Origin: Spirosoma pollinicola
GTDB lineage: Bacteria > Bacteroidota > Bacteroidia > Cytophagales > Spirosomataceae
Direction: 5' to 3'
Assembly: GCF_002831565.1 (NCBI RefSeq)
Contig: NZ_CP025096.1
Location: forward strand, 992,001-1,056,000
DNA: 64,000 nt
Shown here: positions 28,399-37,187 of the stretch, one piece after another
Position numbering within the stretch: position 1 is the first letter of the stretch
Layout: every line of letters begins with the position of its first letter
Notes under the pieces: model-generated
What the model saw: the letters and a program-made list of their open reading frames with translations, nothing else
Told to the model about the DNA's origin: nothing
Databases searched by the model: none
Translations under genes and position numbers: made by a program

Positions 28399-29019
28399 CT
28401 ACGTTGTGGCAACCGGGATTAAAAGTGGAGCGCCAATTTCGACCCCCCGTAAACGGAGATACTCGTATAGGGTGGTTTTAGAGATGTGTAAATCGCGGGC
28501 GATTTGTTCAACCGAGTACTTGGCTTCTTTGTAAAGACTTTAACCAATGCGAGCTTTCTGCTCACCGGCCTTGGAAAGCCCTTTACGTCGGCCTAAGAGT
28601 TGACCCCGACGACGGGCGGAGGCTAAACCCGCCAGGGTTCGCTCCCGAATCACCTCCCGCTCAAACTCAGCCAGGCTGGCAAAGATGCGAAAAACAAGCC
28701 GACCCTGAGCCGTCGTGGTGTCGATGGGGTCGTTCAGACTAACTAACCCAATGTGGTGATCTTCTAGACGAGTCACAATCTCAATCAAGTGATTCAAGGA
28801 ACGGCCCAATAGATCCAGTTTCCAAATCATCAACGTGTCCCCCTCGCGGATGATTTCGAGCAATCTGTTCAATTCAGGCCTTTCGGTTTTAGATCTACTG
28901 GCTTTCTCCTGGTAGATTTTCAAGCAACCGGCTGCTTTAAGGGCATCAAGCTGAAGGGCCAGGTTTTGAGCTTGCCGGTCCGCCGGTGCGGTAGAGACTC
29001 GGGGATAACCTAACTTCAT
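28399..29019 (-). pseudogene. Pin/Hin-type serine recombinase split by an in-frame stop
   Basis: The first 159 codons give the catalytic domain: GYPRVSTAPADRQAQNLALQ (Ser in RVST), MIWKLDLLGRSLNHLIEIV, GRLVFRIFASLAEFEREVIR and ERTLAGLASARRRG. A TAA at 28540-28542 follows KARIG. The frame then continues without other stops as SLYKEAKYSVEQIARDLHIS, KTTLYEYLRLRGVEIG to TAG at 28399. This is the HTH_7 DNA-binding domain. A single mutation thus separates catalysis from DNA binding. Without readthrough the protein is probably inactive. Confidence 0.85.
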
Positions 29020-29632
29020 GGTGTACGGATATCTGTCTCACGTATTTTACGTAAGAAGTGAGAAATCGATTTTCGATCCAGCGAGCAGGTTGTGAGCGTT
29101 TATGTTACAGAATTATCAGGTAGAAATGCCAAAATAAAAGTAGTATACCACTAAACGCTTTAGAAGGGTGCGTTGGTAATAAACGATTGAAATGATTGTC
29201 CAGCAGTCTTTAGGCCTGAAATCATTCACAGAAAGGTTCGAGCGAGTGGAACCTGTGAACTAATAAACTGAACGGGTTTACTGAACGTAAAAACGATTGT
29301 TTTTGACCACTTTCTTTCTACCTGACCGCCGTTCATGAAAACCTCGGTTTAATTTTAGGAGAAGACATACAATATTTTAAAGACTAAAAACGACAATCAG
29401 TTACATACGATCTACATTGCCGTTTTATTTTCGGACATGACAATGAAGTCAGATTAATTATTATGTTCCAATTCAGCCTTTATCGTTTAAAGCGTCCAAC
29501 TAGTCTTTTCATAATTGCTTATAACAAAGCATAACTTTAGCGGGTCATTTACCCCAGAAATCGAGCATTCAACCACATTTATATCCGTTCGGTAAGCGGT
29601 AGTTGTATTTTTGCAACGTATCTCTTCTATGA
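29020..29632. other. Intergenic region with a short dyad upstream of the recombinase remnant
   Basis: TCTCAC (29036-29041) and GTGAGA (29058-29063) bracket GTATTTTACGTAAGAA, and the CAC...TATTTTAC part recalls the sequences ahead of the two other serine recombinases. The rest of the interval, up to the LytS-type kinase, shows no gene. Confidence 0.35.
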
Positions 29633-30829
29633 ATGACAGCCTGGTTAAAAGTCTATCGTAATCACGTATTGATCGGAATTGCCCTGGTAATTCTGCCAAT
29701 CGTCTATTCGGTAAATACTGGCGTAAGCTGGTCACCGTTGAGACCACACGAGCATCTGGTACAAAATGGGTTAGCCTATGTGCTGCTGGTGCTGTTCTCG
29801 TATTTGAACCATACCCTATTTGTTCCCCGCTGGTTTCTGACGAAGCAATACCGGAAATACGTCATCATAGCTGTTGGTTGCATTCTGGCAGCTGTTTATT
29901 TGCCCTATCGCATTGAGCAGTGGGCCTTCTTTAAATCACCGCGAGAAAATACCCCGCTGGCCTGGGCTCGTCAGATTTTCGTAGAGGAAATGATGCTGGC
30001 TAGACCACGTGATTTTCCCCACCCCGACGAACACAGATTCGGAGTTAAGCCATTTGATCGGCTGCAGGTTCCACCTCAACAGGATGGCCCACTTCATTCA
30101 CCTGGTGACGATCGACCTTACGACCGGCATGGACCGCCTTTTATACTGCTGCTTCCCGTTAAGCTTGCCATATTTTTTTTACTGGGTAGTGTCAGTTCCC
30201 TCATATCCATCTCTATTCAAACAGCCAGTCGGCTTCATCAGGTTGAAACGGATCAGTTGCAGGCCGAGCTTCGCCAGCTAAAAGCGCAGATTCAACCGCA
30301 TTTTCTGTTTAATACGCTCAATAGCATTTATGCGCTGGCCATTCGTCAGGATAAACGCACGGCCGATACCATTGTGAAGCTCTCGGAGTTCATGCGCTAC
30401 ATTATCCGCGATGCTCACCGGGACAAAGTAGCCCTGAACAAAGAGATCAATTACATTGGTAATTACATCGATCTCCAAAAAGCCCGGCTACGGGATGCGG
30501 TTCAGGTTAACTACCAACTGGAAGGCGATGAGCGGCATGTAGAGATCGCTCCTTTACTGCTGTTTTCGTTCATTGAAAACGCCTTTAAATACGGAGTAAA
30601 TCCTGATGAAGAATCGCGGATTGAAATTCAGATCCGTATTGAGGGAGATAGCCTGCATTTATATGTTGCCAATAAAAAGGTGCAGATAAGCCAATTCGAA
30701 AATTCAACGGGAGTTGGTTTACAAAATACCAAGGAGCGATTACGGCTCCTCTATCCTGACACCCATACATTAACTATTGATAATAATCCGACCGATTTCC
30801 ATGTCAGTTTAAGCCTGACTTTATCCTGA
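29633..30829 (+). CDS. LytS/YehU-type sensor histidine kinase (His_kinase family)
   Basis: A 398-residue membrane kinase. TM helices lie near 10-26, 43-62, 77-93 and 172-195. Between the third and fourth is an extracytoplasmic stretch rich in Pro, Asp and His (RPRDFPHPDEH and PPQQDGPLHS), which could bind a metal. The cytoplasmic part has AQIQPHFLFNTLNSIYALAI (phospho-acceptor His about 222), then YIDLQKARLRD, an N-box SFIENAFKYGV and STGVGLQNTKERL. The next gene's start overlaps its stop (TGATG), so it forms a two-component operon with the LytTR regulator. Confidence 0.92.
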   Translation: MTAWLKVYRNHVLIGIALVILPIVYSVNTGVSWSPLRPHEHLVQNGLAYVLLVLFSYLNHTLFVPRWFLTKQYRKYVIIAVGCILAAVYLPYRIEQWAFFKSPRENTPLAWARQIFVEEMMLARPRDFPHPDEHRFGVKPFDRLQVPPQQDGPLHSPGDDRPYDRHGPPFILLLPVKLAIFFLLGSVSSLISISIQTASRLHQVETDQLQAELRQLKAQIQPHFLFNTLNSIYALAIRQDKRTADTIVKLSEFMRYIIRDAHRDKVALNKEINYIGNYIDLQKARLRDAVQVNYQLEGDERHVEIAPLLLFSFIENAFKYGVNPDEESRIEIQIRIEGDSLHLYVANKKVQISQFENSTGVGLQNTKERLRLLYPDTHTLTIDNNPTDFHVSLSLTLS

Positions 30830-31533
30830 TGAAAGCTATTGCACTCGACGACGAACACCCTGCCCTCGACGTCATAGAAGCCTTTTGCAGCCGAATTGAT
30901 TCAATAGATCTGGTCAAAACGTTCACCCGCACGGGCGAAGCTCGGTTGTATCTGGAAACGAATCCGGTCGATTTGATCTTTCTGGACATCAATATGCCAA
31001 AGGAGTCGGGACTGGACTTTTTTAAATCCATTACTCAACAAACCCTCGTTATTTTCACAACGGCCTACAGTGAATATGCATTGGAAAGCTACGACGTGGA
31101 GGCTGTTGATTATCTGCTGAAACCCTACACCTTCGACCGGTTCACGAAAGCGACGCAGCGGGCCCAAACCCGGTGGCGAGCACTCCAGCAAAATCAGGGT
31201 ATTGACAGTCAAGGAACTGAGCAGGTACACCTCTTCTTTCGGGCGGATTACGGTTTGGTGAAGGTTACAGTGGCCGACATTGTTTTTATTGAAGGACTGG
31301 ACAACTACCTGAAAATTCATTTGGAGGAGGGGCATCCCCTAGTGTTGCGGCTTACAATGAAAGCTCTATTGGAAAAATTGCCAGTGGCCAAATTCATTCG
31401 AGTTCACCGGTCGTTCATTGTCGCGATTAATAAAATTCAGTCGATTCGTGGCCGGATAATTCTAATTGGAGAGGAGGAAGTTCCCATCGGGAGCAGCTAT
31501 GAAAATGCCTTTTTTAGTCTCTTTATGAAATAA
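30829..31533 (+). CDS. LytTR-family response regulator
   Basis: A 234-residue protein with a REC domain (about 1-120): acidic DDEHP at 7-11, phospho-acceptor Asp53 in LIFLDINMPKESG, and Lys in YLLKPY. A LytTR DNA-binding domain follows (about 135-234: VADIVFIEGLDNYLKIHLEE, FIRVHRSFIVAINKIQSI, VPIGSSYENAF). Its start overlaps the kinase stop by 1 nt. The next genes are DUF3500 and HupE/UreJ, with repeated CCCC-motifs ahead of them that may be its target. Confidence 0.93.
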   Translation: MKAIALDDEHPALDVIEAFCSRIDSIDLVKTFTRTGEARLYLETNPVDLIFLDINMPKESGLDFFKSITQQTLVIFTTAYSEYALESYDVEAVDYLLKPYTFDRFTKATQRAQTRWRALQQNQGIDSQGTEQVHLFFRADYGLVKVTVADIVFIEGLDNYLKIHLEEGHPLVLRLTMKALLEKLPVAKFIRVHRSFIVAINKIQSIRGRIILIGEEEVPIGSSYENAFFSLFMK

Positions 31534-31591
31534 GGCTTACCCGATTTTCCACGTACTGACGTTCCACTTTCGGCTAATTCGACAGCCTGAT

Positions 31592-31657
31592 TTAACCCCG
31601 AAATTTACCCCATTCACCACAAATTCAGGGCAATTACCCCCGAATTATAGGGGTTAA
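31592..31657. promoter_or_regulatory. Candidate LytTR operator: repeated TTAACCCC-type motif
   Basis: TTAACCCC (31592-31599), TTTACCCC (31604-31611), ATTACCCC (31633-31640) and inverted GGGGTTAA (31650-31657) cluster in the 356-bp gap between the LytTR regulator and the DUF3500 gene. Spacings are 12, 29 and 17 bp. LytTR proteins bind pairs of short direct repeats, so this is a plausible target, but binding is not shown. Confidence 0.4.
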
Positions 31658-31889
31658 CCACTTCTTTTCCATCACCGGTATTTTACAGACGACCTTTATC
31701 CTGTCAGCAGAGTCCACCGGTTATGTGGCGCTACGTTGGATGGGATCGCTTGTCGATAAACGGTACGTTCACCACAACATTTCGGCTCTTTACCCCAACT
31801 GCGAACGGGCTGTGCAACAGTGACTAAACGATTTAAGTATTCGATATATAAGCAATTAAGCGCTGAATAGAACGTATTCAGCAAACATC

Positions 31890-33032
31890 ATGAAACGAAA
31901 AAACTGGACTAGTTTCCTGCTGATCCTACTCGGTTTCAGCGCACTCTTCGGCTCCTGCACATCAACGGATGTTGATGCCACGAGTACTACTGGCTCAACA
32001 ACGGGATCGACTGGCACGACGTCGAACAGTTCCAGCTCGATCACAACCACTTTGTCAGCCACGGCCACCACAACCACCTGTGGCTCAACGGGCGTAGCTC
32101 AGATCGTCTGCCTGGCCGAAGCCTTCAAGGCTACCTTGAGCAGCACGCAGGTATCGACTGTGCAATTGACCTACTCGAAGGCCAACGCGCAGAAATGGTC
32201 GAACCTGCCAGCCGGGATGTCTTCCCGGGTAGGTATTAACCTAGGTGCGCTCAGTGATACGCAACTTTTGGCTTTCCGCAACCTGATGGTGGCCGTGCTG
32301 GCGCTGAATGGTATGAATGAAGGCTACGACGAAATGCTGGGCAACCTGGTTGCCGACGATTACCTCAACTCCATTGGGGGGGGCTCTACGTATGGTGCTG
32401 GCAATTATTACCTCTCGTTTCTGGGTACACCCAGTACCAGCAGCTTGTGGGCCATCTTGTTTACGGGCCATCATTACACCCAGCCCATTACCTTCAATGC
32501 GGGTGCTGTCACGGGCGTAACGCCCGCCTTCCGGGGCACGGAGCCACAGGCAGCCGTGACCGCAGGCAGCCGCACTTACCAGGCTTTTGAACAGGAGCGG
32601 GTTGCATTTGCTGCGTTGTTAACGGGGCTGAGCACCACCGAGCAATCAACCGCCAAACTGTCCGGCTCTTATAACGATCTGGTACTGGGTCCGGGGCAGG
32701 ATGGTAAGTTTCCGGCTACTAAATCTGGTTTACAGGTTGGTACGTTAAGCAGCGACAAGCAGGCGCTGGTGCTGGCCGCTATCCGGCTGTATGTCAATGA
32801 CCTGGACGCGTCTACGTCAGCCGCCGTGTTAACCAAATACACCTCAGAATTAGCCAATACGTATGTCGCCTATTCCGGTACGACCGCGATGGCTTCCCAG
32901 GGGGATTATGTACGGATCGACGGGCCGAGTGTGTGGATCGAGTTTTCCTATCAGGGTGGAGTGATTATCAAAAATACACCGCACTCCCACTCGGTTTGGC
33001 GCGATCATACCGCCGACTACGGTGGCAATTAG
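31890..33032 (+). CDS. DUF3500 lipoprotein
   Basis: A 380-residue exported protein. The lipoprotein signal ends LFGSC (Cys23), then a Ser/Thr/Gly-rich spacer (about 25-65) leads to a DUF3500 domain. Its typical parts are LPAGMSSRVGINLGALSDTQ, MNEGYDEMLGNLVADDYLNS, YLSFLGTPSTSSLWAILFTG, GHHYTQPITF and, at the end, DYVRIDGPSVWIEFSYQGG and HSHSVWRDHTADYGG. The conserved His/Asp clusters suggest a metal or small-ligand role. In this window it is paired with HupE, behind a LytTR two-component system. Confidence 0.88.
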   Translation: MKRKNWTSFLLILLGFSALFGSCTSTDVDATSTTGSTTGSTGTTSNSSSSITTTLSATATTTTCGSTGVAQIVCLAEAFKATLSSTQVSTVQLTYSKANAQKWSNLPAGMSSRVGINLGALSDTQLLAFRNLMVAVLALNGMNEGYDEMLGNLVADDYLNSIGGGSTYGAGNYYLSFLGTPSTSSLWAILFTGHHYTQPITFNAGAVTGVTPAFRGTEPQAAVTAGSRTYQAFEQERVAFAALLTGLSTTEQSTAKLSGSYNDLVLGPGQDGKFPATKSGLQVGTLSSDKQALVLAAIRLYVNDLDASTSAAVLTKYTSELANTYVAYSGTTAMASQGDYVRIDGPSVWIEFSYQGGVIIKNTPHSHSVWRDHTADYGGN

Positions 33033-33129
33033 TATCCTGAGTTCTCGTGCTTTGCCTGCTCCGTCAGTTCAAGTGTAACGGCGCATATTGATTACCTTCG
33101 TATTAATGGGCCAGCCACGCAATAAATTG

Positions 33130-34494
33130 ATGTCAACGTCTTTTCCAGTGACTAAACTAAGTCGTATCAGCAGCCGTCGATCCGGATGGCTGCTGATTTT
33201 CACCCTACTCGGATTGCTAGTTGGACTGCCTAAACAGGCTTCCGCCCATCCCATGCCGAATTCGGTAGTTCTGCTCAACGTCCACGCTAACCGTATCGAT
33301 GCCGAGCTACAAATCCCGCTCGTTGAGTTACAATCGGCCTGGGGGCATGCCGTAAACGATTCATCAGCGGGACTGGTCGCGCGATTGGGTCCACAACTCA
33401 GGGCGTACCTGAAAACCCACATCCGTCCGCAAAGCCCCGACGGGCGCTTCTGGAACGTAACGGTTGGCGAACTGACCGTCCATGAAAGCCAGAATCCAAT
33501 CAACGGTGTATACCGTGAACTCACGGCTCAGGTGCAGATGCTGCCCCCAGCGGACGAAGACGCTCGGACGTTTACCTTTCACTACGACGTCGTGTTGCAT
33601 CAGGTAATGACCCATAAAATTCTGGTGTCGGTCCGTCAGGATTGGGAGCGTGGGCAACTGGCCGAAACCGAGCCGGTGCAGGTTGGGGAAATCAGCCTGG
33701 ATATTGTCAATAATCGGATTCTACCCCTGTCGGTTAATCTGACTTCCGGCCACGCCGGGCCGGGTAGTTACTGGACCGGTTTTACGGCCATGATTAAGCT
33801 GGGGATGCAGCACATCGCCGAAGGGACTGATCATTTGCTGTTTTTACTCGTGTTACTCCTACCAGCTACCTTACTGGTGGCAGGGCAACGATGGGGACGA
33901 TTTGGTGGGATTCAATATAGCTTGAAGCGATTGTTGGCCATCATCACAGCCTTCACGGCAGGGCATTCCATTACGTTGCTGGCCGGATCGTTGGGTTGGG
34001 TTCGGTTACCGTCTCAGCCGGTCGAAATGTTGATTGCCGTGTCGATTCTGGTGTCGGCCGTTCACGCTGTTCGGCCAATTTTTCCGGGTCGCGAAGCCTG
34101 GATTGCGGCTGGGTTCGGGCTGATTCATGGGCTGGCGTTTTCCAGTACGCTAGCTAACCTGCAACTCGACGCTGGCCCGATGGCACTGAGTATTCTGGGC
34201 TTTAATGTAGGCATTGAACTCATGCAGCTGTTCATCATTGTGTTGACAATTCCCTGGCTGATGCTGTTGAGCCGTACACAAGTGTATAGCGTTTTTCGAT
34301 TGACGGCCGCATTTCTGGCGGCCGTAGCCGCTAGTGCCTGGGTGATTGAACGGATCACGGGTCAACCGAACAGGTTAACACAGGGAATTGAGTTTGTATC
34401 GCCTTATGCTCCGTATGGGTTGGGGGTGTTGGCCGTGATGGCGCTACTCTTCACCTGGCGCCTGACGCGGGCGAGTCAACTCCCTGTACACTAG
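33130..34494 (+). CDS. HupE/UreJ-family membrane protein
   Basis: A protein of about 454 residues. The signal peptide (RSGWLLIFTLLGLLVGLPKQ, cleaved near ASA-HP) favours the ATG at 33130 over the in-frame ATG at 33106 or a TTG further up. A periplasmic domain (about 40-210) precedes a HupE/UreJ_2 membrane domain. That domain has MQHIAEGTDHLLFLLVLLLP, AFTAGHSITLLAGSLG, FGLIHGLAFSSTLANLQL and conserved His residues in the helices. Family members are implicated in nickel or cobalt uptake. It follows DUF3500 closely and is probably in one operon with it. Confidence 0.9.
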   Translation: MSTSFPVTKLSRISSRRSGWLLIFTLLGLLVGLPKQASAHPMPNSVVLLNVHANRIDAELQIPLVELQSAWGHAVNDSSAGLVARLGPQLRAYLKTHIRPQSPDGRFWNVTVGELTVHESQNPINGVYRELTAQVQMLPPADEDARTFTFHYDVVLHQVMTHKILVSVRQDWERGQLAETEPVQVGEISLDIVNNRILPLSVNLTSGHAGPGSYWTGFTAMIKLGMQHIAEGTDHLLFLLVLLLPATLLVAGQRWGRFGGIQYSLKRLLAIITAFTAGHSITLLAGSLGWVRLPSQPVEMLIAVSILVSAVHAVRPIFPGREAWIAAGFGLIHGLAFSSTLANLQLDAGPMALSILGFNVGIELMQLFIIVLTIPWLMLLSRTQVYSVFRLTAAFLAAVAASAWVIERITGQPNRLTQGIEFVSPYAPYGLGVLAVMALLFTWRLTRASQLPVH

Positions 34495-34500
34495 TTTCTA

Positions 34501-34647
34501 ATGTCGGTAAAAAACATAGTTGCTACATGGGTAGTCGGACTGTTAGCTGTCCAGGTTGGGTTTGCTCATTTGGGTGCAATCCCACGGACAAGGCTACGCG
34601 GATTTGCACTTTGTGATTCCTTAACTGGTCGAAGGCGTCGATTTTAA
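34501..34647 (+). CDS. Possible small peptide after HupE
   Basis: A 48-residue frame starting 6 bp after the HupE stop. MSVKNIVATWVVGLLAVQVG resembles a signal or membrane helix, and the tail is short and Arg-rich (RTRLRGFALCDSLTGRRRRF). It may be a remnant of a longer gene or spurious. Confidence 0.25.
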   Translation: MSVKNIVATWVVGLLAVQVGFAHLGAIPRTRLRGFALCDSLTGRRRRF

Positions 34648-34674
34648 AAAAGGAGCCTTAGATCATAAAAAGCC

Positions 34675-34696
34675 CCTGACAAACGGAGTTTTGTCA
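34675..34696 (-). terminator. Hairpin with minus-strand U-tract
   Basis: CTGACAAAC pairs with GTTTTGTCAG (one bulge), and on the minus strand the stem is followed by GGGGCTTTTT. It could stop antisense transcription or end the HupE operon from the other side. The remaining part of 34648-34930 has only small dyads and no gene. Confidence 0.35.
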
Positions 34697-34938
34697 GAAA
34701 CTGATCCACTAAGATAGGCCATCACTAGCCAGTGATGACGAGAGTGATTGCTCGGTAGCACAAACCTGGAGCTGGTCACCCAGCACAAATAGTAATTACC
34801 AGATGATGGCCCTCGATCTGCCAGCCACAGGGCTGGGTAGCTGAAGGTGTCCCCATGATGGTTAACCAGTTGAGATTTTCATTCAGCCGGGTGACTGATA
34901 CCTGCCTGTTATAAGTTCATATCCAGCCCAAAAATTTT

Positions 34939-34977
34939 TGGAATTTTCATAAAGAAATCCAAATTGTCTGGAGTTTT
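34939..34977 (+). promoter_or_regulatory. Putative enhancer sites for the sigma-54 activator
   Basis: TGGAATTTT (34939-34947) and TGGAGTTTT (34969-34977) are direct repeats 30 bp apart. The second occurs exactly, in the same orientation relative to its promoter, ahead of the NTF2-like gene (41906-41914, minus strand). Both lie about 90-105 bp upstream of a -24/-12-like sequence, where activator sites are expected. Confidence 0.45.
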
Positions 34978-35068
34978 ACCCATGTGCCTGCTGTTATTGA
35001 TGAATTGAAAAAAGTGCTGGAAGCACAGTTTCGGCCTTTTCACTAAAATAGTACCCGGAGCCTGTAAC

Positions 35069-35084
35069 TGGCATGTAAATCGCG
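35069..35084 (+). promoter_or_regulatory. Sigma-54-type promoter of the HdeD-like gene
   Basis: TGGCATGTAAATCGCG matches the sigma-54 consensus TGGCACG-N4-TTGCA at the essential GG (-24) and GC (-12) with correct spacing. It lies 62 bp upstream of the ATG at 35146. A sigma-54 activator gene is 3.4 kb away. Confidence 0.5.
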
Positions 35085-35145
35085 TATAAGTCATTTACAA
35101 ACATGGATTTGCAACGGAGCGTATCCATATGAAAACTGACTTAGA

Positions 35146-35721
35146 ATGGCCTTTTCAATCCCTAATTCAACAACTCAATCCTGGTGGCTACTCTACCTGC
35201 GTACAGGTCTCTTCGCCAGTATAGGCGTCCTGGTAGTTTTCGCAGGAAATTCACAGCCCTTCGTAGGTATTGCGTTGAGTACGCTCCTGATTATAGCGGG
35301 GTTGCTGGCCATTCGTTTTCGGCAGGTTAGCCGAATACCAGGGGCAGCCACAAACTGGTTTTTGGCTGCCGGGCTACTGGACATTGTCGCTGGCCTTGCC
35401 CTGCTTTTTTATCTTCACCATCCTGATCAAGGCATTGTCTTGGTATTCGGTGCCTGGGGTATTCTGGTGGGGCTTATTCAGGCGGTTGAGGCCATGTATG
35501 TATTTATTGGTCTGCAGACATCAGTCGAAAGCCGGAGTATGTCGGGTACGCTTATTCACTTCCTCAACGTACTAATTTGTGGTGGAATCGCCTTCATGCT
35601 TTTACTTCAGCCCCTCGGCGATGATTCTACGCAAGTTGTGGGTTGGTTTTTTATTGCTTTCAGTATTACCCTATTATTACTGACGCGTCGGCTACAGGTG
35701 GAAGGAGAGAATCGGCCATAA
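35146..35721 (+). CDS. HdeD/DUF308-family membrane protein
   Basis: A 191-residue protein with six predicted helices (near 17-33, 38-55, 70-90, 95-120, 133-150, 160-176). Its HdeD-like layout includes GLFASIGVLVVF, LLIIAGLLAIRFRQ and WGILVGLIQAVEAMYVFIG. HdeD family proteins are linked to acid or membrane stress, with no defined activity. It is a single gene with a candidate sigma-54 promoter and upstream repeats. Confidence 0.8.
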   Translation: MAFSIPNSTTQSWWLLYLRTGLFASIGVLVVFAGNSQPFVGIALSTLLIIAGLLAIRFRQVSRIPGAATNWFLAAGLLDIVAGLALLFYLHHPDQGIVLVFGAWGILVGLIQAVEAMYVFIGLQTSVESRSMSGTLIHFLNVLICGGIAFMLLLQPLGDDSTQVVGWFFIAFSITLLLLTRRLQVEGENRP

Positions 35722-35826
35722 AATAAACGTTACTAAGCAACCAGTAGGGTTATTCAATTTTCAATGAGTTGCTTAACCAACCACCGGTTTCGGCTGATTT
35801 TTGAACATAAACTGAGCCAGCGGGAA

Positions 35827-37146
35827 TTAAAGCGGTACCGAGGCTCCGGAAACACTGGTCACGGCTTCAACGGGAGCATTCTGAAACCGGGTAATTAACC
35901 GCGAAGCCCGGCTGTAGCTAAAATAATTGACCGCCCAGTTCAGGACCGTGGACGCTTTGTTGCGAAAACCAACCAGCAATAGTAAGTGTACGCCCATCCA
36001 CAGTAGCCAGGCTATAAACCCTTGTGTGTGCCAGAAGGGTAGCTCAACGACCGCCCGGTTTCGGCCAATGACCGCCATTACCCCTTTATTCACATAGCGA
36101 AACGGTTGTAGCGGTTGTTTCTGATGAAGGGAAACTAGGTTCTTAGCCAGCCATTGGCCTTGTTGAATCGATGTGGGTGCCAATCCCGGAAGGCCCTGTG
36201 GATAATCAGGAAACACTTGAAGGGCATTGTCGCCAATGGCAAACACATTTTCATAACCCTCCACCTGATTAAACACATTGACAACATATCGACTCCCTTT
36301 TCCAACGCTGGCAGGCGACAACCCCGGAATGAGTACACCTTCTACCCCGGCGGTCCAAAATAAGGTCCGGGCGGCATGTGTGTCCCCATTACTAAGCGTA
36401 ACGACCGCTCCATCGTAGGATTTAACCAGGGCGTTTAGATGAACGGTTATGCCCATCCGGGTCAGAAACTGACGGGCCTTCCAGGAGGAGTCTTCTCCCA
36501 TACTTTTTAATAAGCGGTCGTTCCCCTCGACCAGGTGAATCTTCATATGCTTCAGGGGCAGTTCGGGGTAGTCTTTGGCCAGTACAACATCGCGCAGTTC
36601 GGCAATGGCACCGGCCAGTTCAACACCCGTTGGGCCACCACCTGCAATAACGATGTTTACCTGTTCGAGCTGCTGTTGCTTATCGGATAATTCCAGCGCC
36701 CGTTCGCTGTTTTCCAGCAGGCGACTCCGTAAGGCCAGCGCATTTCTTACGGTCTTCATGGGCAGGGCATGGCGTATCAGCTCCTCATTCCGGTAAAAAT
36801 TGGCCTGTGAACCGCAGGCCAGCACGAGGTAATCGTAATGCAGCGTACCGATTGACGTAGTCAAGGTATTTTGCTGTGGATCAATCTGAAGCACCTCCGC
36901 CATTCGAAAATTGAAACGGGGTTGCCCGTTGAAGATTTCACGAACGGGTTCGGCAATGGCGTCCGGTTCAAGCCCGGCCGTTGCCACCTGATACAGAAGC
37001 GGTAAAAATGTGTGGTAATTATTCTTGTCGAGCAATACGACCTCAAAAGCTTTACCCGTTAAGGACTTAGCCAGCTGAATACCGCCAAACCCACTGCCAA
37101 CGATGACAACGCGGGGTAAACTGGAATCGGGAATGTTGACCTCCAT
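35827..37146 (-). CDS. ndh: Type II NADH dehydrogenase (NDH-2)
   Basis: A 439-residue flavoprotein with two Rossmann folds: VVIVGSGFGGIQLAKSL for FAD (residues 13-29) and IVIAGGGPTGVELAGAIAEL for NADH (about 167-186). Also seen are YHTFLPLLYQVATAGLEPD (the quinone-side signature), LVLACGS, FWTAGVEG and VFAIGDNAL. The C-terminus has hydrophobic and amphipathic helices (FIAWLLWMGVHLLLLVGF) for membrane anchoring. It passes electrons from NADH to quinone without proton pumping. It follows an SDR gene by 41 bp, probably co-transcribed. Confidence 0.92.
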   Translation of the reverse strand: MEVNIPDSSLPRVVIVGSGFGGIQLAKSLTGKAFEVVLLDKNNYHTFLPLLYQVATAGLEPDAIAEPVREIFNGQPRFNFRMAEVLQIDPQQNTLTTSIGTLHYDYLVLACGSQANFYRNEELIRHALPMKTVRNALALRSRLLENSERALELSDKQQQLEQVNIVIAGGGPTGVELAGAIAELRDVVLAKDYPELPLKHMKIHLVEGNDRLLKSMGEDSSWKARQFLTRMGITVHLNALVKSYDGAVVTLSNGDTHAARTLFWTAGVEGVLIPGLSPASVGKGSRYVVNVFNQVEGYENVFAIGDNALQVFPDYPQGLPGLAPTSIQQGQWLAKNLVSLHQKQPLQPFRYVNKGVMAVIGRNRAVVELPFWHTQGFIAWLLWMGVHLLLLVGFRNKASTVLNWAVNYFSYSRASRLITRFQNAPVEAVTSVSGASVPL

Positions 37147-37187
37147 CAGTAAATTAGTTTATGAGTAAATTGGTTACCCGCCAGCAA

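Noticed and set aside
12877..28542. Stop-codon reassignment or readthrough to explain several in-frame stops
   Set aside because: The stops are of all three types (TAG, TAA, TGA) and are confined to accessory genes; core genes here end normally at the same codons, so decay is simpler.
27241..29019. Integrative element inserted at tRNA-Lys
   Set aside because: No duplicate of the tRNA 3' end was seen and the nearby recombinase is of the serine type and broken.
34909..35094. Minus-strand frame of 61 codons
   Set aside because: It covers the putative sigma-54 promoter and enhancer region and shows no domain.
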